Below are positions 8,053 to 15,525 of a stretch of DNA of 21,431 nucleotides, in pieces. Every line of letters begins with the position of its first letter. Within the stretch, counting starts at the first letter, position 1. The position numbers and the translations under genes are program-made. The notes beneath the pieces were generated by a model. It did no database searches. It saw only the letters and a list, made by a program, of their open reading frames with translations, and had not been told where the DNA came from. The stretch comes from CAJXNP01 sp050305935 (GTDB lineage: Bacteria; Bacteroidota; Bacteroidia; Cytophagales; Cyclobacteriaceae): assembly GCA_050305935.1 (NCBI GenBank), contig JBNLGG010000067.1, positions 1 to 21,431 of the forward strand, in the 5' to 3' direction.

Positions 8053-8259
8053 TTATCCTTTCCTCACGACACCAGGCTTCAGATCGATTAGTTCATCAGT
8101 CCTAACCGTTAATTCTTGATTTAGTGCTATTTCGTGTCCTATCTCAATATAATCATTATGAATAATAGCGTAGTAATTGATACTGCCCAATGGTAGAACA
8201 GGAATGCGGATGGATAAAATATCAATAATGGTTTCCTTAATGCGAGATGTATAGTAAAT
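8053..8259 (-). pseudogene. Unrecognised C-terminal protein fragment
   Basis: A minus-strand frame is open for 68 codons between stops at 8260-8262 and 8053-8055, and its translation looks like genuine protein. It contains IRIPVLPLGSINYYAIIHND, YIEIGHEIALNQEL and DELIDLKPGVVRKG. No start codon with a good context is seen at its beginning. The family is not recognised; alternating hydrophobic residues suggest a beta-rich C-terminal part. It is most simply the 3' end of a gene whose 5' part was lost. The overlap of its end with the region just after the uxuA hairpin suggests a rearrangement breakpoint nearby. Confidence 0.4.
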
Positions 8260-8280
8260 TCAATACCCAATTATTCATCA

Positions 8281-8373
8281 ATGAAAAGAGACCGGAAATC
8301 AAAGGGACAAAAGAAGCTGATCATATGGGTGGTATTGCTCATTATAATTTTTCTCATGTATATGATTCTTTAA
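8281..8373 (+). CDS. Possible 30-residue single-span membrane peptide
   Basis: A short frame begins at ATG and encodes a strongly basic head (MKRDRKSKGQKK) followed by a hydrophobic run of about 18 residues (LIIWVVLLIIIFLMYMIL) up to the stop. This arrangement, positive-inside head plus one transmembrane helix and nothing else, is what small membrane proteins look like and is not expected from random AT-rich sequence. There is no clear ribosome binding site, but such sites are weak across this window. It has no close neighbour on the same strand: uxuA ends about 285 bases upstream and the HTH gene starts about 590 bases downstream. Function is unknown; a chance open frame remains possible. 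Confidence 0.35.
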   Translation: MKRDRKSKGQKKLIIWVVLLIIIFLMYMIL

Positions 8374-8546
8374 TACTTTCCTTCATATTTTGAGTCCATA
8401 TAAAACCCCCACTTTAATTTTTTAGGATCCACATCAATATCGAATTCCTAGCGCTGGAATTTCATATTTTTAAAAGAATAAAAATCAGCCGGGTTGGTCA
8501 TATACCAATAAAGTATTTGAACCCAATATTGCCTGATACCTATTAG
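8370..8546 (-). pseudogene. Decayed minus-strand frame with internal stop
   Basis: Reading leftward, the frame IGIRQYWVQILYWYMTNPAD followed by FYSFKNMKFQR ends at TAG (8448-8450), then continues in the same frame as EFDIDVDPKKLKWGFYMDSK and a few more residues to TAA (8370-8372). Both halves look protein-like, so a nonsense mutation in an old gene is possible. The upstream part runs into the T-run of a terminator and is not coding. The family is not recognised. Confidence 0.22.
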
Positions 8547-8559
8547 TTTAAAAAAATGC

Positions 8560-8592
8560 AAAAAAAAGGGAGGGGAGCTGTGGTTGCTCCCC
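8560..8592 (-). terminator. Leftward intrinsic terminator with no visible gene
   Basis: On the minus strand GGGGAGC (8592-8586), a seven-base loop and GCTCCCC (8578-8572) form a GC-rich stem, followed by TCCC and eight T residues (8567-8560). This is a standard rho-independent signal for leftward transcription, yet no minus-strand gene lies to its right before the HTH regulator. It may end a small RNA, an antisense leader, or be a leftover of a lost gene. Confidence 0.5.
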
Positions 8593-8776
8593 AATAGAGT
8601 TCGCTTATGATTTACGGAGATTGGATTATTAGAAAAGAGTGACCCCTGTATGGAATCACAAGGCTGATGCAAAAGGGGAATCTGTTAATACCTTATCCCT
8701 TTTGGATAGATTATGGGTTAAATATAGCAACTTTCATAATCGATTGTGAATTGTATATTGCATCACTCTTTTTATT

Positions 8777-8797
8777 AATTTGCACTTTCTGCAAATT
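8777..8797. promoter_or_regulatory. Palindrome with 8-bp arms upstream of the HTH regulator
   Basis: AATTTGCA (8777-8784) and TGCAAATT (8790-8797) are perfect inverted copies around the spacer CTTTC. The 21-bp size suits a dimeric DNA-binding protein. It lies about 170 bases before the start of the HTH gene at 8966 and could be an autoregulatory or partner site. There is no experimental support. Confidence 0.35.
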
Positions 8798-8965
8798 TGA
8801 ACCGCATATTTATTTGAAAATATTAAATTTCACATATCCTGGAGTGAGAAAGTTAACCGCTTGGCAAAAGGCAAGAAAAAAAAGAACCTTATTTCACATG
8901 GTGTCTGCACGCCATGTTACGAGTTATATGTAAAAGGAAAAGTTGATTTATTTTAATTTGGTATA

Positions 8966-9973
8966 ATGGAAACAGAGCATATTCAAGTAAAATTTCTAAC
9001 GCAAATACGGGAAAAGCTGCCTAAAAACATGTCTTTGGCAGAAACCCTTGCCGAAGATTTACATATCAGTACAGACAGTGCCTACAGAAGAATAAGAGGC
9101 GAAACTAACCTTTCCATCGACGAGCTAAAGAGACTTTGCGTGAAGTATAAGATATCACTTGATTCCTTCCTGGCCGTAAGCAACGATACCGTTTTGTTCA
9201 ATTACCGGGCAATCGAACCCGATCGGTTTGACTTTAACACGTACTTAAATTCTGTCATCGACAATCTTAAAACCATTCAAAGTTTTGAAGTGAGGGAGTT
9301 GATTTATGCAGCTAAAGATATCCCCCTTTTTTACCTGTTCATGTTTAAACGGCTGGCAACCTTCAAAATCTTCTTTTGGACAAAAAACATCCTGAAATTC
9401 AAAAGTCTGGAAGAAAAACCTTTTATGCCGGATTTTGTTCCGGAGGAAACGTTAACCCTTGCCAATAAAGTCTGGAAGAACTATATAAAAATCCCCTCCT
9501 CAGAGATCTGGAGTGAGGAAAGCATCAATGTGACTTTAAAGCAAATTGAGTTCTATTATGACAGCGGTCAATTTAAAAGCAAAAAAGACGCCTTAGAATT
9601 ATGTGAAGACGTGTATGCGTTGATTGACCACATACAGCGACAAGCATCAAAAGGCTATAAATTTGATTTTGGTGAAAACCCGACGATCGACGAGCCCGAC
9701 AATCCCTTTAACCTCTACCTCAATGAAGTGACCATCGCAGATAATTCAGTGATTTTCAGGATGGGGGATATTAAAGTTGTAAACCTGGCCCATAACGTGA
9801 TCAACATTTTGACCACCACCGACCCAATATTTTGTGATTATACCTACTCCACGGTAAAAAACATCATTAACAATTCCATCCTTATAAGTGTAGCGTCAGA
9901 AAAAGAACGCACAAAGTTCTGTCAAATGATGAGGAGAAAAGTGGAATCGCTTATGAATAAAATCAAAGGATGA
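8966..9973 (+). CDS. XRE/Cro-like HTH transcriptional regulator with long C-terminal domain
   Basis: The 335-residue product begins with a helix-turn-helix region at about residues 20-70 (SLAETLAEDLHISTDSAYRR followed by IRGETNLSIDELKRLCVKYK), where a recognition helix in STDSAYRRIRGE and the SIDELKRLC segment resemble XRE/Cro-type DNA-binding folds. The remaining ~260 residues are mixed helical with aromatic-rich stretches (LFYLFMFKRLATFKIFFW) and match no ligand-binding domain that I recognise; similar HTH-plus-long-tail proteins are common in Bacteroidota genomes. There is no signal peptide, so it is cytoplasmic. It sits 190 bases upstream of the Nudix regulator-symporter-phosphorylase operon on the same strand and may control it or the xylan locus; that link is inferred from position only. 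The start at 8966 is the first ATG that includes the whole HTH. Confidence 0.7.
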   Translation: METEHIQVKFLTQIREKLPKNMSLAETLAEDLHISTDSAYRRIRGETNLSIDELKRLCVKYKISLDSFLAVSNDTVLFNYRAIEPDRFDFNTYLNSVIDNLKTIQSFEVRELIYAAKDIPLFYLFMFKRLATFKIFFWTKNILKFKSLEEKPFMPDFVPEETLTLANKVWKNYIKIPSSEIWSEESINVTLKQIEFYYDSGQFKSKKDALELCEDVYALIDHIQRQASKGYKFDFGENPTIDEPDNPFNLYLNEVTIADNSVIFRMGDIKVVNLAHNVINILTTTDPIFCDYTYSTVKNIINNSILISVASEKERTKFCQMMRRKVESLMNKIKG

Positions 9974-9977
9974 ACAT

Positions 9978-9992
9978 GTGTAAAACATACAC
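9978..9992. promoter_or_regulatory. Candidate operator copy 1, GTGTA-N5-TACAC
   Basis: GTGTAaaacaTACAC is a perfect inverted repeat with 5-bp arms and a 5-base spacer, a few bases after the stop codon of the HTH gene. A near-identical motif recurs at 10139-10153, just before the Nudix regulator gene. Two copies around one promoter region fit cooperative binding, plausibly by the Nudix-type regulator itself. Confidence 0.4.
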
Positions 9993-10138
9993 TTAATTAT
10001 TAGCGAAGCGAGTAAGAAACGGCTGTATTAGCATAACAATATCAATTTTTTAAGCAAAAACACCATTTATTTAAAAAATAAGGGTTCGATTTTGGCAATC
10101 CGTTGGAATTATTATAAATTCGCATTTTGTTTTTCTTA

Positions 10139-10153
10139 GTGTATAGTGTACAA
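10139..10153. promoter_or_regulatory. Candidate operator copy 2, GTGTA-N5-TACAA
   Basis: GTGTAtagtgTACAA repeats the motif at 9978-9992 with one arm position changed and the same spacer length. It ends 10 bases before the start codon of the Nudix regulator, where bound protein would block transcription or translation start. A TTTG at 10126-10129 lies 19 bases before TACAATTA (10149-10156), a partial match to the -33/-7 pair, so the motif would overlap the promoter. Confidence 0.42.
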
Positions 10154-10163
10154 TTAATTTTTC

Positions 10164-10901
10164 ATGCAAAAGCACATCCTAAGTCCAAATTTCTCTATTG
10201 ATTGTGTCGTCTTTGGTTTTGATTCGGAAAGGCTCTATGTACTTTTGGTTGAAAGGACACTTATCGATACATCAGGAAATGTTCTCATTGACGACTACAC
10301 CCTCCTTGGAAACCATGTGTTTAACGATGAGGATCTGGACGAAGCCGCACACAGGGTGCTGTTTAGTTTAACCGGTATTGAGAACATCTACCTTGAGCAG
10401 TTTGGCACATTTGGCCACCCGGAAAGGCTTAATCACCCAAAGGACAAGCTTTGGCTGGAAAGTATTAACCTGAATCCTGAAAACCGGGTTATCACAACGG
10501 CTTACTACTCCCTGCTTTATATCAATGACGTAAAACTCCGCCCGGGCGAGAGGAAACTCATATGGCACCCTGTAGATGAGCCCATCGATCTTGCATATGA
10601 TCATAAAGAAATTATATCTTTGGCTCTCGAAGCCGTAAGGACTAAAATCAGAACTAATCCAATAGGCTTCGAACTCTTACCTACGAAATTCACGCTTAGT
10701 CAATTACAAAAGCTTTACGAGGAGATACTAGGCATATCATACGACAAGAGGAATTTCCGCAAGAAAATTTCGAGAATGAATTATTTGGTACCACTTAACG
10801 AAAAACAAAAAGGTGTGGCCCATAAGCCCGCACAACTTTTTATGTTCAGCAAGGACGTCTATCAAAAAACGAAAAAAGAGTTTTTAGACTTTATGGTTTA
10901 A
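10164..10901 (+). CDS. Nudix-fold transcriptional regulator (NrtR/AraR-like)
   Basis: The 245-residue product pairs an N-terminal Nudix-hydrolase-like domain (about 1-150) with a C-terminal winged helix (about 165-240, including FTLSQLQKLYEEILGIS and RNFRKKISRM). The Nudix box region (about 49-72) is degenerate: the REUxEE catalytic core reads RVLFSL, so the metal-binding glutamates are missing and hydrolysis is unlikely. This combination is known for the NrtR family, in which such proteins sense sugars or nucleotide ligands and control catabolic operons, for example arabinose genes in Bacteroides. It is first in an operon with a symporter (19 bases downstream) and a GH94 phosphorylase, so the ligand is probably linked to the disaccharide they handle. 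Two GTGTA-N5-TACA motifs upstream are candidate binding sites. Confidence 0.87.
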   Translation: MQKHILSPNFSIDCVVFGFDSERLYVLLVERTLIDTSGNVLIDDYTLLGNHVFNDEDLDEAAHRVLFSLTGIENIYLEQFGTFGHPERLNHPKDKLWLESINLNPENRVITTAYYSLLYINDVKLRPGERKLIWHPVDEPIDLAYDHKEIISLALEAVRTKIRTNPIGFELLPTKFTLSQLQKLYEEILGISYDKRNFRKKISRMNYLVPLNEKQKGVAHKPAQLFMFSKDVYQKTKKEFLDFMV

Positions 10902-10920
10902 GGAATTTAATTTTTAGCAC

Positions 10921-12969
10921 ATGAAACTTCATCTAATTGACATCCTGATCATCCTGGCTTACCTGGCCTCAACGGTGATAATCGGATTTGCCCTGAAAAA
11001 GAAGGCGCAGAAATCTAAACAGTCATATTTACTGGGAGGCAACCAGCTCCCCTGGTATATGCTCGGACTTTCCAATGCTTCGGGAATGTTTGATATCTCA
11101 GGTACGGTTTGGCTGGTAACGATATTGTTCGTTTATGGCGTAAAGAGTGTCTGGCTACCCTGGTTATGGCCGGTGTTTAACCAAATTTTTCTAATGGTTT
11201 TTCTGGCCATGTGGCTGCGTAGGTCTGGTGTTACCACAGGCGCGGAATGGATTGGAACCCGCTTTGGATTTGATAAAGGCGCTAAACTATCGCATATTAT
11301 TGTGGTCATTTTTGCTATCATCATGGGACTTGGCTACCTGGCCTACGGATTCATAGGTATTGGGAAGTTTGTTGAAATTTTTGTTCCATGGGAGTTTTTA
11401 AGGCATTATATACCTTTTGACATCCCACTAGAATTTGTCCCACATTTCTACGGAATCGTATTTACATGTTTTGCTATCTTCTATTCATTGCTGGGAGGAA
11501 TGCTAAGTATAGTGTGGGCCGATGTGATCCAATATTCCATTATGGCGGTTTCAGGGTTAGTAATTGGTATCATCGCGATGATAGCCGTTTCCGGCAATGC
11601 ATTGGTGGTGCCAGACGGATGGCTGAGCCCGTTCTTTGGATGGAGCCTGAGCATGGACTGGACTGGGATTATCAATGAAGTCAATCAAAAAATCAGCGAA
11701 GACGGTTTCTCACTATTTACAGTATTTTTTATGATGATGGTTTTCAAAGGAATCCTGGTGAGTATGGCCGGTCCCGCCCCTACTTACGACATGCAGAAAA
11801 TCCTTTCTACCAAATCAGAACGGGAAGCAGCCTTGATGAGTGGATCTGTTTCTGCGATTTTAATGCCTATCCGGTACTTCATGATCGCAGGCTTTGCCGT
11901 GCTCGGATTGCTTTTCTATAACCAACTGGATCTAATGGTGCCAGGCAAAGGGCTGGATTTTGAACAAATACTACCGTCCGCCATCAATCAATTTGTTCCG
12001 GTTGGCTTACTTGGACTGCTTTTGGCCGGTCTTCTGGCTGCGTTTATGTCCACCTTCGCGGGAACACTTAATGCAGCGCAGGCTTATGTGGTAAATGACA
12101 TCTATCTGAAGTATATTAATCCGGAGGCAGAACAGAAAAAGGTACAAACCATTACGTACATTTCAGGACTCATCCTTGTTGCCGTTAGTATTTTCTTTGG
12201 CTTTTTCGCCAAGGATGTCAATGAAGTGCTGCAATGGATCGTGTCTTCACTTTACGGAGCCTATGTGGCAGCCAACGTGCTAAAGTGGTATTGGTGGAGG
12301 TTTAACTCCCAGGGTTTCTTCTGGGGAATGACCAGCGGTATCGCCATCGCATTGTTGCCAGGGCTATTTGGCTTCATATTTTCTTTCCAGGTAAACAACA
12401 CTATCGTCGACTCCAAATTTACACAGGAAGAATATAAAGAATATGTAAGCAATATCCCATACGACGCTGACATCCAGCCATCATTCCAATTTGAATCGGC
12501 TGCCGAGGTCGATTCGGTGGAGGGATTGCATGCCTACATTTTGGGCATGCAGGAAAATTCATTTATCTACGGGGTCTCAGACCTTCACCCACTGTATTTC
12601 TTCCCATTCATCCTCTTGATTTCACTCGTTGGCGCCATTGCAGGGACGTACAGCAAGCCACCGACGGATGAAAAGGTATTGAAGGAATTTTACAAAAATG
12701 TACGCCCGTGGGGATTCTGGAAACCAATTCACGAAAAAGTGGTGGCCGATGACCCTACTTTTGAAGCAAACAAAAACTTCCGAAGAGACATGTTCAATGT
12801 GTTTATCGGCATCATCTGGCAAACGGCACTGGTAATATTCCCAATTTATCTCATTTTATTGGAAACCGTGCCTACGATCATCAGCGTTGCCATCGCAGCA
12901 GTTTGCACGATAATCCTGAAGAAGAACTGGTTTGATAAATTGCCTAAAGAAAAAACAACTAATAAATAA
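10921..12969 (+). CDS. Sodium:solute symporter (SSS family), probable sugar transporter
   Basis: The 682-residue product is an integral inner-membrane protein with about 14 hydrophobic segments. SSS-family features are visible: an N-terminal segment with LLGGNQLPWYMLGLS (about 37-51), GGMLSIVWADVIQY (about 192-205) and LLAGLLAAFMSTFAGTLNAA (about 367-386), where Ser/Thr residues usually contribute to the sodium site. A hydrophilic stretch of about 78 residues (491-568) interrupts the C-terminal membrane region, and another soluble segment follows at about 585-635. It lies 19 bases after the Nudix regulator and 8 bases before the GH94 gene, so it probably imports the substrate of that phosphorylase by sodium-driven symport. 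The transported sugar (cellobiose or another disaccharide) cannot be read from the sequence. Confidence 0.9.
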   Translation: MKLHLIDILIILAYLASTVIIGFALKKKAQKSKQSYLLGGNQLPWYMLGLSNASGMFDISGTVWLVTILFVYGVKSVWLPWLWPVFNQIFLMVFLAMWLRRSGVTTGAEWIGTRFGFDKGAKLSHIIVVIFAIIMGLGYLAYGFIGIGKFVEIFVPWEFLRHYIPFDIPLEFVPHFYGIVFTCFAIFYSLLGGMLSIVWADVIQYSIMAVSGLVIGIIAMIAVSGNALVVPDGWLSPFFGWSLSMDWTGIINEVNQKISEDGFSLFTVFFMMMVFKGILVSMAGPAPTYDMQKILSTKSEREAALMSGSVSAILMPIRYFMIAGFAVLGLLFYNQLDLMVPGKGLDFEQILPSAINQFVPVGLLGLLLAGLLAAFMSTFAGTLNAAQAYVVNDIYLKYINPEAEQKKVQTITYISGLILVAVSIFFGFFAKDVNEVLQWIVSSLYGAYVAANVLKWYWWRFNSQGFFWGMTSGIAIALLPGLFGFIFSFQVNNTIVDSKFTQEEYKEYVSNIPYDADIQPSFQFESAAEVDSVEGLHAYILGMQENSFIYGVSDLHPLYFFPFILLISLVGAIAGTYSKPPTDEKVLKEFYKNVRPWGFWKPIHEKVVADDPTFEANKNFRRDMFNVFIGIIWQTALVIFPIYLILLETVPTIISVAIAAVCTIILKKNWFDKLPKEKTTNK

Positions 12970-12977
12970 GACAATAA

Positions 12978-15413
12978 ATGAAGTACGGTTATTTTGATGA
13001 TTCGGAGAGAGAATATGTAATCACCGACCCAAAAACTCCATTTCCATGGATAAACTACCTGGGAAATCATGATTATTTCTCATTGGTCTCCAACACTGCC
13101 GGAGGCTACACTTTTTACAAAGATGCTAAGTTCAGAAGACTTACCAGGTACCGCTATAACAATGTGCCCATGGACAATGGCGGAAGGTATTTTTACATAA
13201 AGGACGGTGAAACTACGTGGTCACCAGGCTGGAAACCGGTTAAGACAAAACTAGATAAATACTCATGTAGACATGGCATGAGCTACTCCATTATAAACAG
13301 TGAAAAAAATGGAGTGGAAGCAGAGGCACTATTTTTCATTCCTCTTCATTTCCATGGGGAAATCCAGCGATTGAAACTTAAAAACAATGGCGACGAGAAA
13401 AAAAGTCTCAAGCTTTTCTCCTTCCAGGAATGGTGCCTCTGGAATGCGGAAGACGACATGACCAACTTCCAAAGGAATTTTTCTACCGGGGAAGTGGAAG
13501 TAAAAGACTCAGTGATCTATCACAAAACCGAATACAAAGAAAGAAGAAACCACTATGCCTTTTATTCGGTGAACACGCCGATCAACGGCTTTGATACTGA
13601 TAGGGAATCATTTATTGGGTTATATAATGGTTTCGACAATCCGGATGTTGTGGCTGCCGGTAAACCAAAAAACACGATTGCTCACGGGTGGTCACCCATC
13701 GCTTCGCATTACATAGAGGTGGAATTAAATCCGGGTGAAGAAAAAGAATACATCTTTATGCTTGGGTATGTGGAGAATGAAGATGAGAAAAAGTGGGAAA
13801 CAAAAGGGGTGATCAACAAAGAAAAAGCTTTGAAGATGATTGCTTCCTTTGACACATCTGATAAAGTAAAACATGCCTTCCAGGAATTAAAGGACTATTG
13901 GACAGAGCTGCTTTCTGCCTATGTCTTGAAAAGCTCAGACGACAAGCTGAACAGAATGGTGAATATCTGGAACCAATACCAGTGCATGGTTACCTTCAAT
14001 ATGTCAAGAAGCGCCTCGTTCTTTGAATCCGGTATTGGCCGCGGAATGGGATTCCGCGATTCTAACCAGGATCTCATCGGCTTTGTCCATCAAGTGCCTG
14101 AAAGAGCAAAAGAAAGAATTCTTGACATCGCAGCGACCCAGTTTGAGGATGGCTCTGCCTATCATCAGTACCAACCACTCACGAAACGTGGAAACAATGC
14201 TATTGGTGGTAATTTTAATGATGATCCACTTTGGCTAATCCTGTCAACAACAGCCTATATTAAGGAAACGGGAGATTTCTCGATTCTTGATGAGCAGGTT
14301 CCTTTTGATAATGACGAATCGAAAGCAAAAAGCCATTTTGAACACCTGAAGGCTTCTTTTTACCACGTGGTGAACAACCTGGGGCCGCACAAATTGCCAT
14401 TAATTGGAAGGGCAGACTGGAATGACTGCCTTAACCTTAATTGCTTTTCTTCCAATCCAAATGAATCGTTTCAGACCACTGAAAATAAAAAAGGCGGAAC
14501 GGCAGAATCAGTAATGATCGCCGGGCTGTTTGTGCTTTATGGTACCGATTTCATCAAGCTGTGCAAGACCATAGGAAAAGATGATGAGGCACGGGAGGCC
14601 CAGATCCACGTGGACAATATGATCAAGGCTGTCAATGAACACGGATGGGATGGCAAGTGGTTTGTCAGGGCGTACGACTTCTTTGGCAAGAAGGTGGGTA
14701 GTGATGAAAATGAAGAGGGTAAAATATTCATTGAGTCACAGGGCTTCTGTACCATGGCCGGTATTGGCGCACAGGATGGGAAGGCTAAGTTGGCCCTCGA
14801 CTCTGTAAAGGAACGATTAGACTGCGAATACGGGATTGTACTTAACAACCCCGCATTTACTAAATACTATATTGAGTACGGCGAGATCTCCACGTATCCT
14901 GCGGGCTACAAGGAGAATGCAGGAATTTTCTGTCATAATAATCCATGGATTATGATTGGCGAGACTGTTATTGGAAGAGGTGACGAGGCATTTGATTACT
15001 ACAAAAAAATCGCCCCGGCTTATCTTGAGGATATCAGCGACCTGCACAGAACAGAACCTTATGTGTATTCGCAAATGATTGCAGGTAAAGATGCTTTCAA
15101 ACCCGGCGAAGCGAAGAACTCATGGCTTACTGGTACCGCAGCCTGGAACTATTATGCCATCACTCAATACATTCTTGGCATCCAGCCTGATTACAATGGC
15201 TTGATCGTGGAGCCGTGTATTCCTGCATCCTGGGACGGATTTAATGTGCAAAGGAAATTCAGAGGTGACATCTATAATATTAAAGTCGAAAACCCAAACC
15301 ATGTATCAAAAGGTGTGGCCAAAGTGGTGATCGACGGAAAGGAACAGAGTTCCAATAAAATTGAACTGATCGGCGACGGCAAAGAACACTCTGTCACCGT
15401 TGTGATGGGATAA
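12978..15413 (+). CDS. GH94 cellobiose phosphorylase
   Basis: The 811-residue product is a cytoplasmic family 94 inverting phosphorylase that splits cellobiose with phosphate into alpha-glucose 1-phosphate and glucose. The order is an N-terminal beta-sandwich (to about 290), a linker helix, the (alpha/alpha)6 barrel (about 320-720) and a C-terminal beta cap. Strong family stretches include NMSRSASFFESGIGRGMGFRD (shown here in part, about 341-361), QFEDGSAYHQYQPLTK (about 398-413), FNDDPLWLI and RADWNDCLNL with Asp483 the likely catalytic acid. The tail IPASWDGFNV...NPNHVSKG matches characterised cellobiose phosphorylases, as does the length. Cellobiose is the best guess; chitobiose or another beta-disaccharide cannot be excluded. 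It is last in the Nudix regulator-symporter operon and is followed by an intrinsic terminator. Confidence 0.92.
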   Translation: MKYGYFDDSEREYVITDPKTPFPWINYLGNHDYFSLVSNTAGGYTFYKDAKFRRLTRYRYNNVPMDNGGRYFYIKDGETTWSPGWKPVKTKLDKYSCRHGMSYSIINSEKNGVEAEALFFIPLHFHGEIQRLKLKNNGDEKKSLKLFSFQEWCLWNAEDDMTNFQRNFSTGEVEVKDSVIYHKTEYKERRNHYAFYSVNTPINGFDTDRESFIGLYNGFDNPDVVAAGKPKNTIAHGWSPIASHYIEVELNPGEEKEYIFMLGYVENEDEKKWETKGVINKEKALKMIASFDTSDKVKHAFQELKDYWTELLSAYVLKSSDDKLNRMVNIWNQYQCMVTFNMSRSASFFESGIGRGMGFRDSNQDLIGFVHQVPERAKERILDIAATQFEDGSAYHQYQPLTKRGNNAIGGNFNDDPLWLILSTTAYIKETGDFSILDEQVPFDNDESKAKSHFEHLKASFYHVVNNLGPHKLPLIGRADWNDCLNLNCFSSNPNESFQTTENKKGGTAESVMIAGLFVLYGTDFIKLCKTIGKDDEAREAQIHVDNMIKAVNEHGWDGKWFVRAYDFFGKKVGSDENEEGKIFIESQGFCTMAGIGAQDGKAKLALDSVKERLDCEYGIVLNNPAFTKYYIEYGEISTYPAGYKENAGIFCHNNPWIMIGETVIGRGDEAFDYYKKIAPAYLEDISDLHRTEPYVYSQMIAGKDAFKPGEAKNSWLTGTAAWNYYAITQYILGIQPDYNGLIVEPCIPASWDGFNVQRKFRGDIYNIKVENPNHVSKGVAKVVIDGKEQSSNKIELIGDGKEHSVTVVMG

Positions 15414-15424
15414 AATACTGAAAG

Positions 15425-15447
15425 AAGCCGGCAAGTCCGGCTTTTTT
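15425..15447 (+). terminator. Intrinsic terminator of the GH94 operon
   Basis: AAGCCGG (15425-15431), loop CAAGT and CCGGCTT (15437-15443) form a perfect 7-bp GC-rich stem running into six T residues, 12 bases after the GH94 stop. On the opposite strand the stem is followed by TTCTTTC, so it may also slow leftward transcripts from the convergent histidine-kinase-like gene. Confidence 0.9.
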
Positions 15448-15525
15448 CTTAAACCCTGATCGCTTTGCCTCTCGGAGTGGATGATTTTTGCGTCCGCAAG
15501 TTAATTCCCTTATCTCATGGATGTT

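Larger units (their letters stand above)
7996..8965. other. Gene-poor 970-base stretch between uxuA and the HTH regulator
   Basis: No conventional gene is convincing here. The contents are: a hairpin just after uxuA (8007-8044); a minus-strand protein-like fragment (8053-8259); a possible 30-residue membrane peptide (8281-8373); a second minus-strand decayed-looking frame with an internal stop at 8448; a leftward intrinsic terminator (8560-8592); and a perfect palindrome with 8-bp arms (8777-8797) within the probable regulatory region of the HTH gene. An open plus frame at 8667-8933 does not look coding. The mixture of fragments suggests decay after rearrangement. Confidence 0.5.

Noticed and set aside
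8667..8933. Plus-strand open frame of 88 codons between the leftward terminator and the HTH gene
   Set aside because: The translation is rich in low-complexity hydrophobic and basic runs typical of AT-rich non-coding DNA, and it overlaps the palindrome at 8777-8797.
14537..14848. Minus-strand open frame of 103 codons inside the GH94 gene
   Set aside because: It is an antisense shadow of a well-supported family 94 catalytic domain.
15488..15499. Small inverted repeat TTGCG-TC-CGCAA near the end of the sensor gene
   Set aside because: The stem is only five base pairs with a two-base loop and no T-run on either strand, so it is not a convincing terminator.
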